Source: Mansonella perstans (lineage: Eukaryota; Nematoda; Chromadorea; Rhabditida; Onchocercidae). Taken from it: 64,000 nucleotides of DNA. The stretch is from assembly GCA_037074765.1 (NCBI GenBank), contig JBAMDO010000176.1:54462-118461 (forward strand). Direction: 5' to 3'. The stretch's first letter is position 1. Every line of letters starts with the position of its first letter. The notes beneath the pieces were generated by a model. It was not told the origin of the DNA. It saw nothing but the letters and a program-made list of their open reading frames with translations, and did no database searches. Shown in pieces: positions 24,326-35,125 of this stretch. The position numbers and the translations under genes are program-made.

Positions 24326-25995
24326 AGTAATGGAAGAGCAAAAGTTTTTATTTCAAGACTTGTTCACTTTAACTGATAAAAAAGTGCAAGAGAAACTTTA
24401 TTAACTGATCCAATCAATTTTATTCAAACATGTCAATTTGTTGTCAGTCAGCTCGCTCGTTATCAGTAAAAAATTTCATTTCATTTCGATTTTCACTTTT
24501 AAATACAATTGTAATGAGTGAGTCATAAATGAAATTTCGTCGCATTTCGGCATACTTCATTTAATTTTTTTTTTTGATTTAAATATTCATTGGAAAGAAA
24601 CAGGAATGAATTTTGAATCAGTGAATTTATAAATTCACACTTCTCATTTCTTTTACCTTCTCTCTCTCTCTCTCTTTCTCTCTCTTTCTCCTTTTCTGTC
24701 TCTGTCTCCTTTTGTGTATATGTGTGAAAAAATGTGATCAGAACAAAATGAAATGATGTTATGATTGTTAAAAATTCATTGTTGTGATAATGATTGAGAT
24801 GAAATCAATGAATGCAATTTAAAATTAACTATGCATAAATGTTATTTTGAAATTTTAAAAATTATCATTTTTACATTGTTTTGAAATTTTAAAAATTGTC
24901 ATTTTACTTGATGACTTCTATTCCCGAGATATAAAGAAGGAAATTCGAGACATTGATCATTCATATAGCAAAAGGAAGAAAATCTCTAAACAGCAATGCT
25001 TTTGCCATCCATCAAATTTAATTACTAAGCTGCCTCGCTTTCTCCCTCTAAATTCAGAAAAACATTTCTTGTTTCTTCCCATCTCGGTCGCTATTCTTTT
25101 TCTTTAACGTAAAGTTATTTCGTTCGTATAATACTACTTATATATTAAATATAATATTACTTATAATACTATAAATTTATATTAAAAATTATATTTTTAA
25201 ATTATCGTATAGTTAATAGTAATTTACTTTATCAGCAATGTACAACAATAATGGCATAATGATAGAGTAATTTCATTTCAACTAATTGAAATTCATTTTA
25301 TTATTAGTAGAAAATATTTAATTGAAAATGATTCGTTCATATTGAATCAGTCAATCAATCAATCAGTGAATCATGATTGGATTTTTAATGAATAAATTTA
25401 AAATTTTAAGTAATTTAAATAAAAAATCATGGGAAATATGAGAACGGAGCATTTAAGTTCTAACAAAAATCTATGTTATCATTGCTGTTATCATTATCAT
25501 TATCTGCAAACATCAGTTGTTCTTACACTTCAGTGAGAAAATCAAGTTTAAGCATACGGGTTATCTATAAAGTTATAAATTGGATGTGGGTAACATGTTG
25601 ATAGCATATGAATAGACATAGCATTTGGTAAGTTCTCATTGCTCTGATATCATCAATTTATGCTTGTCGTATGTGTTTTCCTCATTCGACAGTGCTGTGA
25701 TTTAGTGTGGTGACATTCATGACATGACCTTGAATATATCATATGGTCGTCCAGTTGTCATGTTAGTTGTCCTTACTGCTACAACGTCGCATTAGTATTA
25801 GAATGGGAAGGAGTGTTGCACGCTCTTTTACAATTAAACATTTGAATCAGCCGTGATATTGTTAAATTAGTTAACGTAAAGATATCGTATGATAACTATA
25901 TTTTGCGATTACATTAATTTAAGCGTGTCATTCGTATATTTTACACAATCTAAAGTGACATAATTAATTAAGCATAAATTACAATTTTCGTCAAG

Positions 25996-27052
25996 ATGCT
26001 AACTTCTGGACTACTTTTATCCATAACGGTTGCGGCTGTGTTAAGCGATGGTGATGTGGAAAGTGCAGTACGTGAAATGACAACTACTAAGGTTGGTGCT
26101 GTAAGATATCCTTGTTGAAGAGAACTTTAAACATACAAATTTTTTTTTAAGCTAAGTTGTAGTGTAATAGTTGTAAAAGTGCATTGACATTATTAAAATG
26201 CAATGAACAATTCCCTAGCACATTACTCAATTCCCTAGTACATTACTTCCCAAGAATGAAATTTTTCTTACCACTAATCCTTATCTCGGCTTACTCTTTC
26301 TTGGATATTTATACATCTTTGAGATAGATTAAATGATTGGAAATTCGTTAAAATTTGATATAGGAAATGTTGGCATATATACCATCACTATAGAAGAATA
26401 CAGATTTACTTCAAATAATGTTAGCTTTATGTCAGCAGCAAAATTAATTAAGTAACAAAAGATTAAAATTTTAATGAAATTACAAAATATTGAAAATTAA
26501 AACTATGTTTAAATTTGACAAATAAAAATATCAATTTAAAGCAAATGTTTCAAGATAGAAATTTATTTAAATCGAAATTACTTTACTTCCATATTTTATG
26601 CAATTATTTCTGTAAATCTGATTACAATTATTTATTCACTTTGACAGCTATTTTCTCATGTTAAAATGAAATATTATCTGCTTGTTAAATTTCACAGGAT
26701 GGAGCAGTATGGTGTCCGGCACCGTTGGTTGGTACAAAGTGTCCTGCGGGAAGCATTTTCCATTACTACAAGTGTTGCGGCACTCTTAACAAGGAATGCT
26801 GTTTCAATCTACAGGTGAACTTTTGAGTTTCCTTATTTCCGCCTCTTTTTTTCCAGATTTTTATTTTAGTAAAGGATAAATTAAATAAGTAAGATGAAAT
26901 CTTTCTTTCTTCCTTTTCCGATTTTGTAAGGTATAAAATAAATGAATCATCTATTATAGACATGGGTTATCGTAGTTTTGGCAGTGGTTGCAGTAATGAT
27001 GCTTGCATCATTCGTGCTTTCAGTTCTTCGTTGCTTATTCTGCCGTCGTTAA
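25996..27052 (+). CDS. Small single-pass membrane protein, Shisa/VOPP1-like
   Basis: Three exons, 25996-26100, 26698-26814 and 26960-27052, all joined in phase 0, give 104 residues. Residues 1-17 or so look like a signal peptide (LLLSITVAAVLS). The extracellular part has Cys in the order C-x7-C, then YKCCG-x6-CC close to the membrane. One hydrophobic helix (about 75-97) is followed by the short basic tail LRCLFCRR. The paired CC...CC before a transmembrane segment is the hallmark of Shisa-like/VOPP1-type proteins and of many small nematode Cys-rich membrane proteins. Such proteins act as adaptors in membrane trafficking; the specific partner is unknown. AATAAA at 27073-27078 follows the stop. 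There is no long cytoplasmic Pro-rich tail with PPxY motifs as in vertebrate relatives. Confidence 0.75.
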
Positions 27053-28743
27053 TTAGTTAATCTGTTAGTTTCAATAAAGTAATATTTTATCATAATTTTT
27101 TGCGTGCTTTTTTTTAGTTTAGCAAGTTGATCTTTTTTTAATCTTAAAATAATTTGTAATTCATTGAAACGAAATTTTATGTTATGTTCTTTCAAAACAT
27201 CTATTGAAGTATCTTTCAGTTACCGAAATGAACAATAAGTTAATACTTACTGTGACATTTCAACCAATTAGTCCTTTTTAGGAAGGAGAATTGATGGGAA
27301 AACTATTAAATCGTTGGAAAAAATATCATGGGACGGTGATATAAGTTCCAATACATCTCTAATGCCGAATTTTCGAAGCGACTATGCAGATCATTTTAGT
27401 TTAAAATCAATTTTTTTTAATCAAATGATATTCTGTTCAATAAATATTGGAACTTATTAAAGTAGTGAGACATGAATGTTGCAGTTTGTTGATTAGTTAA
27501 CATTTTATACTGTTTTATTGCAGGATGTTTTTTCAGCATAACGAATTTATCAACAATAGTGTCACTCTTTTTTATTGACAATATGAAATATTCTGATGGA
27601 AAACACTGAAGTGGTTAATGTTGTTTTAAAAAAAAAAAAAAAAAAAAAACAAGTTTTTCGGTTAATTGAAGTTATTCAACTTCAAAACAATACAATTTAT
27701 TCAACTTTCTGTTGAAATCATTTTCTATTTAATTCTTTCTTAATTTTAACTTTCGCTTTTTTCAAAACCATTTTTAAACTTCTTTGAAATTTTAAATTTG
27801 TATGCATAATCCTTAATTGCATCTCTACGTTCATTTTTTTAATCGCATAAATTTCTTTTTTTAATGTTATTATTGCTTTGCATAGTAAATTATTTTCTTG
27901 CACAATTTATCACTCATTAAATGAATAAAGTTTTTGTAGTAGTAATTGCATGGTTATCATAGTACTATGTGCTCTGCGAGAAAGACTAATATTCCTGTTC
28001 CAACAAACTGTCCCAATTTTTTTTCGTAGAATTTGATTTATAGAAAAATTCATGGAAGCGTGAATTAAGTATTAATTGGAAACTGGTTGATGAAAAAATG
28101 AAAAAAGTTATGCCTGAGGAATGCTTGTGGTAAGGTCATTATTATTCAGCGCTACAAAAATTACCGCAAAATTTTTCAATCATTTTGTTAAGAAAAACTT
28201 TACGGCAGAATTGTTATGGATTTTTAAGCATATAAAAAGTTCTAAATTTGTTGTTTATGGCATCAAAAAAAAAAATTTTAATGGTTCTAGCGGAAGGAAG
28301 GATGTTGATTTTATTTCTGCTTCAAATGTGTCACATAAAATTGGTCTTAATAGTAGTAATAGGAAAACATATGTTGATTAATTCATGAAAGAAATATCAA
28401 AAATAGTTTTGTTAGTTTATAAAAAGATCATTTATCATCCATTTATGCATCATTGTGAATTATTGTTTTTTTATAGCTGGTCAGTTTCGTAGCATAATCT
28501 GACTAGGTTGCTCGATAGATTAACTTATCATTGTCAAAGTGTCTGTTGTCAAGAAATGAGAAATAATTAGCCGGTTTTTGCTACTGAAAAAGACAATTTG
28601 AATTCTGGAAAATTCCCAAAATAATGTTTCTGTTCGGTGCAATAATCTAATTAATCTCTAATTCTCAGATGTTAATGAAAATTTCCTAGGGATCGAACCT
28701 TTATTTATCATTACAGTATCCTCTCATAATAAATAAATCCGAA
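27053..28743. other. Intergenic with weak exon candidates
   Basis: A plus-strand candidate exon about 28044-28129 (after TTTATAG, ending TG|GTAAGG) would encode SWKRELSINWKLVDEKMKK, but only a 20-base gap separates it from the next AG, too short for an intron. An 86-codon frame follows at 28121-28381. On the minus strand 27718-27903 encodes a Lys-rich, heptad-like 61-residue frame. These could be remnants of a gene; none is recognised. A long A-run lies at about 27629-27650. Confidence 0.25.
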
Positions 28744-30294
28744 ATGACAAGAATTACAAATAAAATCACGGAAATCAACCATGACATGATATGTTCGATG
28801 CCGTCAACCATTGCGGACCAATTATTATTACTACCTGCAGATAGCGCTTGTTTTACTCCAAATAACTCCTCAATTAGTTCAGCATTGTCATTTGATAATT
28901 ACAATAGTTGTGATGATGATGGCAACGATGATGGGTGCTTGTACAACAAATCTACTTCCGGATTTGGCGCAATAAAACGAGAAAATACGGGTAAATAATC
29001 TGGTGTTAGCAATACATACAATAGCATGATGGGTATGATATGAAATTTTACTTCAAAATGACTGAACAAATCGGTGGGTCGTTACAAAATATTCATGTAA
29101 TGTGCAAACGAGACATGTAATCCAAAAAAAGTTCCGGAAATTCTCCTGATCCTGTCTGTCCAATTCAAAGGCATGGAATTTCAGCAGCTTCAAAAAAAAT
29201 CCAAAGCGATGAAGCTGGACTAGACAACAATAACCAGATGGATGATTCCAAATCAGCCTATAGTCTATTCGAAACTGGATATAGCATTAAAACATGTGGG
29301 TTGTATTTTCATGTGATATTATAAAATGCCATATTTAACAACGATCAATATGATCATAAACGATGAACGATCAAAGCTACCGTTCAAATATTAGCAAAAT
29401 TTGTATTTGTGTAGAATCTTAACATTAAATGCCTCTTTTAATCTAGATATTAAATGAAATTCCAGCAGATCGGAATAAATTCCCCAACTGGACCTGGTCC
29501 AGTCATTCTAATGAAATTCCAGCAGATCGGAACAAATTCTCCGACGGGAGCTGGTCCAATCATTCTAGAACTGATTCATCCCTTGGAGGAAGCAAAGACA
29601 AAGCTCATGCTTCGTCATCTTTCTATCATCTGCTCGATATGAATGTTGAACCTGGTAAAGAAAGCAAGTCCAGTAACTCATATATCATATCATACTAGTT
29701 TAGTAGACTCAAAGAGATTTTTTTTTATAAAAAATAAAATTATAAAACATAAATTCATCTATGATGTGAGTTACTGAAAGCGCGATTGTATTTGCAACAT
29801 ATTTGAGAAAAGAGTGAAATCTAAAAACGCCAAAATTAATTTATGCATATGTGACATATGTGGCACAAAATGTAAAATAAGGTCAAATCATTTAAAATAA
29901 AATTATAAATAACTTTTCGCAACATCTGAGTGATTCGTCTGTACTGCTTTTTGCAATATTGATTTAATTAATTCAGTGGATAATGTGGCACAAAAACTAC
30001 ATATCCCATCACAGTATCAGTTGAAGGAACTGCAGAATTTCGCACCGTACGTCAACAGCACATACGCAGAACAGACGCCCATGGTCAGTTTCCCCATTTC
30101 ATTCCCAAAATTCCTCTAATTTTATTTTACAAGAAATACCACTTGTTCAGGGATTGAAGAGCTTCATCGGATCACTGGATGTGATTTACGATGCATTTTT
30201 TGATGACCAAGAAGTCAAAATATCCATAAACTGCGGAGTATTTCGCTTTCAAATAATATATAAATTTAGGTACCATACCTTCCGCATGCCTTAA
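28744..30294 (+). CDS. Unrecognised five-exon gene
   Basis: Exons 28744-28990, 29185-29295, 29466-29654, 29977-30083 and 30151-30294 join in phases 1, 1, 1 and 0 and sum to 798 nt, or 265 residues plus TAA. An acceptor TTACAG about 30 bases before the ATG could take a spliced leader. The protein is hydrophilic: an acidic patch (CDDDGNDDG) at about 60-68, then Ser/Asn/Asp-rich sequence with no membrane helix. A 57-bp tandem duplication at the start of exon 3 gives the repeated segment SNEIPADRNKF and copies the splice acceptor ATTCCAG|CAGATCGG in frame at 29523, allowing a 19-residue-shorter product. The C-terminal part (KLHIPSQYQLKEL, SFIGSLDVIYDAFFDD) looks folded and is the best query for a homology search. 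I do not recognise the family. Confidence 0.6.
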
Positions 30295-30618
30295 CCAGAT
30301 CAGAATATGTATTTGGCGAAAACAGCAACAATAAAGCATAGTATGCTTTATAATGCATTTCATTCAACTTGTACACCACATAATCATTTTTATGAGGCAC
30401 ATAAAAAATAAAATAAATACTGCAAAGATAAAGTTACGCATGCTTGGAAATCTGCTGAAATGTAATTAACTTTACAAAAACATGTATAAAATCGAAGAAT
30501 GAAAATATGTATAAAATCGAAAAATAATAACACCTGGAAATTTCAGAGAGCAAAATAAAACTTCGATGCAATAAATTAATTTCTTTCATCCAGCTTCGAT
30601 TTATATTAACATACAGAG

Positions 30619-32769
30619 TCAACCATTCACTGGATGACATAATCGATTTCTGATCGCAAAGCTTGCTAGCGTTTCGGCAAGGTCTTCCGGAGAATCCTCT
30701 TGCACAGCATGACCTGCTTTTGGCAATATCGTCTCTTGAAATTTGCCTTGCATCTGTCCCACCTACAAACTTGAAAACTATGCTTCATGCAATTTCAATA
30801 TGAATTTGTGAAATTTTGCATGCATCTAACACCGATTTTCTAACCTGCAAGTTATGACTGACAGAAATTATACGAATTTAAAAACCACTTAGATATTTGG
30901 TGAAAAAATAAAGGTTAGAGAAATTGAATGTAGAACTTGAAGATTACAATTAGATCGGTGTCTAGCCTGTCAATGCCGGCAAGAACTAGAAGCTTCGGCA
31001 CATTACAGCTGAGAAACAGCTTGGAGAGACCTTTGAACCATCCAATCCAATGCGGCTCGGTTTTACACAAATCAATTCTCCATGTATATAACTATAACAA
31101 GTTTACTCTTGTAATACTAAATACAAGAAGCTTTCAAATAAAAATGAATTTTTGAAAGCATATAAAAGCAATATGAAGATAAATTAGTAAATAATTAATA
31201 ATAAGCTCACATCGCCGGTCTTTTTAATTTGAGCGGGCATAGATACACGAGCAGCTCGAGAATTTTTTGCTGTCCCAGATTTGCAACACCATTCTACTGC
31301 GGCTTAAATATGTCAAATTCAGTTTCTAGTGGTTTACTTAAACATTTAAATTAATTTAATTGCGACGTCCATAACGACTGCGAAAAAACTAAAGCAGATT
31401 GCAAAGCACTTCTTCTTTTTTTCTGTCATTTTACAATAACAGATTTTCCTTTTTATTGTCAACTGAATGAATAACCAAACTGACAGGCGTACCACCGATA
31501 CTGCCAAATTTCTGCGGTCGACTTTTTAAAAAATGTTTCATTGTGTTCAACGCTTCCATAGCTGTACCTTCTACGACATCAATGACAGCAATACCGATCA
31601 CATATTTTAAACGACCACTAGCTGTCACGTGTACCGAAAGGGCACCACCCATACTGAAAAAAATAGTTAATAACACAATTTTTTCTGAAATAAAGTTCAA
31701 AATAAAAATAAAATCAATGGTAATAATCCACAAATGTTGACTTTTAGAAATATTTTGTATGGATATCAGCAAGCTTGCCTATGTCCTACTATAAATGTTG
31801 GAATTGCTTCGCCTGCACATATATTATTATGTATAGCCACAATATCTTCCATTTGACGTTCGGTCGATAAATCTAGTTCATCTGCCGTAATTGTATCACC
31901 ATGGCCTCGCAAATCTGGTGCTACTATGCGACACTGCAGTTGTGATGAAAGCTTCTCCTAAAGTATTAATAGACAATTGATTTATATTGGTTCTATTATT
32001 GATTACTACATTTGTGAGCCCTCTTCCTATTATGATAACAATTATAACTTCTTTTATTCCATTTATTCCAGCTAGATCTGGATAGCATGACGTATTATTA
32101 TATCTTAAGTCTTTTTTTAAGTGAATGTCAAACAATGTTCCAATTTACAAATTTCCAATTTTACAAAAAAAGATAAGAATAAATATTATCGTTTGAAAGT
32201 GAGCTGTATTAATGATAATGTTTCAAGTTCAAAATTAGGAGGACTTACTGTAACGGCTGCCCATGTTAGACCAGAATAACCTCCGCCGTGAAGCATATAG
32301 AAGATGGGTCCTACGTCTCCCTTTGTATAAACGCAAAAAACATCGTCGTTAATGTTCAAAGCAAGTTTCTTGTCGAAGAATTCATTCCATTCAATTGGCG
32401 TCACGTCCATCATACTACCACGACGAAACCCTCTACTTGTTGATGGAATCGTTCTGAAATTCTTCAATCTTAAGAAAAAATATTATCAGAAATTCCTGCT
32501 TACTAATATCTGCTATTAGACATTCAAAAATCGGATCTCTTCATTACTTTCAGATTCTTAAAACCAAAGTGACCGCACTCTTATTCTTATGGATATATCA
32601 AAAGCGAGAATTTTAGGACTATCCTAGAATTCAAGCACTTTTTTTGGGTAAATATTCAAAACAAATTTTGAAAGTTATGGATAACTTACCCAGTTGTAGA
32701 AACATTTCCATCTTCACTAACTGTTGGTAATCCTTTCCTTGCAAAAATTTCCTTGCGCAATGAACTCAT
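30619..32769 (-). CDS. ppme-1: Protein phosphatase methylesterase 1
   Basis: Seven exons on the minus strand: 32769-32690, 32453-32249 (or from 32468), 31957-31779, 31653-31493, 31302-31211, 31091-30948 and 30762-30619, about 334 residues, all phases consistent. PPME1 is an alpha/beta hydrolase that removes the methyl ester from the C-terminal Leu of the PP2A catalytic subunit. Seen here: the oxyanion-side LHGGG loop, the nucleophile elbow GHSMGG, the Asp-containing VIDVVEGTAM block, the WRIDLCKTEPHW...GWFKGL segment and the catalytic His in AGHAVQEDSP. The acidic insert before YTWRI in human PPME1 is absent. The intron after exon 3 starts GCAAGC rather than GT and divides the catalytic Ser codon (AG|T). 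Its promoter region is shared head-to-head with the gene at 33934. Confidence 0.93.
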
Positions 32770-33933
32770 CTTTCAAAGATACCCTTTAAACATCAAAAAT
32801 AGTTGTAATTGCTAACAGGTGGAAGTTAATAAAATAACAAATATGCATCAATCAGAATAAAAGAACAAGCAGTACTCTCTTACTACTACTTCAATTATAT
32901 CGTGTTACATTGTTATACCTAATACAGTTATCTAATATATGATTCCAAAACAAGAGCTATATGGAATAGGTTATATTAATTTGAAAGTAAATACTAGAAA
33001 ATCTTGACTAATTTGTGAAATTGAAGCAAACAAATGTAACAAGTAAAGATCAACATATGAAAAAGAATATATTCATAATTTGCAATATTTATAATTTAAT
33101 TTAAATATTAAACGGAGATAAAAATACTCTGAATGATATGAAAGATAAGAATGAAAATATGCAGAAGATAGAAAAGAAGAAATAATCACAGTACTATTTA
33201 GATAATGTTTATACAATTTCAATAGCAAAGTTAAGGGATTTATTCAAGTTGATATAAATTAAATAGAATATTCCAATGATAAGAATCTCTTCAAACTTAT
33301 GTATTCTCATATTCTTTTTGATTCTTCCAGTGAATTTAATGTAGCCAATGCATTACTAAAGATTACTCTTCAATAATTTCACATCATTCACTTCATGCAT
33401 TCAAATCAAAATCTACTAAAAATTACAATATCTATCTATGAAGATTTAATATCATTTCATGCATTCAAATCAAATTGTAACTCAAATTATTTATAATATC
33501 TACTTATGATGATTTAATAAAAGTGGGAAATTGTCTCGTATTTGTTTTCATTCATGTAAAATTATCATTTAAGAAATCAGGACATATTGGAAAAATTACC
33601 AATTAATTTAGCACAAGCTTACGAGAAAAGGTGCGACCATTGCAAAACCGGTAATAAGTGGCGGCGGGATTTCCATTTGGAATTCAAATTGAAATGCCGT
33701 GAACGAAATGGAAATGGCATGGTGGGAAAGATGTGATCATGGGAAATTTTTGATATCATTTAATTTTAATAATCTATAATTCGGAATTGTTCTAGCTATT
33801 GACATATATATATACTGATATACGCAATATATAATCCATCATATATCATTGATGATTCAACTGTTACATTTCTTTTTTTATTATAGGCCGAGTTTCTGTG
33901 CTTTATAATTTATAGCACTTTCCAGGAGGATCA
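32770..33933. other. Divergent intergenic region
   Basis: Lies between the starts of ppme-1 (minus) and the 99-residue gene (plus). Contains a degenerate direct repeat around CATGCATTCAAATCAAA (about 33395-33475) and a less AT-rich patch at 33630-33740. No named motif seen. Confidence 0.4.
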
Positions 33934-34604
33934 ATGTCGCAACGATATAATTACACTATTAAGGCTTTAGAAGGACGAGAATTTATTCAGCGTAATTTTG
34001 TGACACTTCCTGAAAAAGCATTTAAATATAGCAATCGAGCAGTTAGCTTAAATGAACGATTTTCAATCATCGAAAGAGGTTTTCATTGGCATTCATTATT
34101 TTGTTTACTTTGCAATGGTCATCTAATAGACAATGACCTATATTATGTGATATCCTGTCTAATAATGTTTTAATTCTGACATTACAGTTAGCTGAAATGA
34201 AAACTAATTTTAATATTTTCCAGTTCATTTTCTTTAACCTACAATTTTAATGTTTGTTGAGGAAGAAAGGCTTTTAAACCATGTTCATATTTTTTCTATG
34301 AATAGCATACTGTAATTTCAAAGTTAGATGAAGTCAAGACTAGCTCTCAGAGTTTGTTATTGAATAACATCTGTGTTGTTGTTATAACATCTGCTAACAG
34401 TTTATATTATTAACAGTTTATGTTTCTAAATAAAATAGATTTGTTTCAGGATATATACTTGTGCCAGACTTGAAAAATATAAAACGAGATTTCCAAAAGA
34501 ATGTACGTTTGGTACTGCATGTGCCAACAACTTCGGACGTGTGCGAACAGAACTGTCAATCAAAAGCCTCAAATGCTCCAATGAAAACAGAGGCGAAGAA
34601 ATGA
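33934..34604 (+). CDS. Small basic protein with SLNERF motif
   Basis: Two exons, 33934-34078 and 34450-34604, joined in phase 1 across GTTTTC...TTTCAG, encode 99 residues. The N-terminal half is well ordered in composition (REFIQRNFVTLPEK, VSLNERFSIIER); the second half contains VRLVLHVPTTSDVCEQNC and a Lys-rich tail. SLNERF resembles the (S)LxERF segment found in mRNA-export adaptors of the CHTOP/UIF kind, but the Arg/Gly-rich region of those proteins is missing, so I do not assign it. No signal peptide or membrane helix. Possible poly(A) signal near 34877. It is divergently arranged with ppme-1. Confidence 0.55.
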
Positions 34605-35125
34605 ATAATAATTCCTTATTCGGCCTACTTTCATGTAAATGTAAATACTGGCTTTAATGAATGCTTTCAATGTTAATACTGACTTTACAGATAATCATCT
34701 ATTTTCGTCGATATGACTTCTTTCACTTTCAATATTTTCTTAACAACATGTCTGTTACTCTGGTTGTACTGATTGCTTTGTCTTTGTTAAAGTGATTTTT
34801 TTCAATTTGAACATTTTGTTGATATGTTACCATTTCTTTGTTTTTTTTTTTTTTTTTTGAACTTTTATTACTCGCAAATAAAAGATGAAAATTAACACCG
34901 AAAGCAACAAATTATTGTCAAAAGTAATATGTAGAATGTGTAAAAAAATTTTATATGAGATAAAAACAACACCGAACAACAAAACACCAATCATAAGTTA
35001 TGTCGGGATTGTGAAGATCCGGTCCGAGTTGCGAGATTTGTTTTTAATGTAACATGATAAACATCGAGAAATGGTTCACTAAAGATCACCAAGAAATCAA
35101 AACAATCATTTGTCACTAATATTGA
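34605..35125. other. Convergent intergenic region
   Basis: Between the 3' ends of the SLNERF gene and the PR/SET gene. Contains a long T-run (about 34841-34858). No gene seen. Confidence 0.5.

Larger units (their letters stand above)
19895..25995. other. Long gene-poor interval with simple-sequence tracts
   Basis: A poly(A) signal for the preceding gene is near 20076-20081. Otherwise I find microsatellites (CT tract 23220-23282, GA tract 24281-24325, CT tract 24659-24710), A- and T-runs, and the half-site cluster listed separately. Open frames here follow the CT tracts and are not believable genes. Confidence 0.55.
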
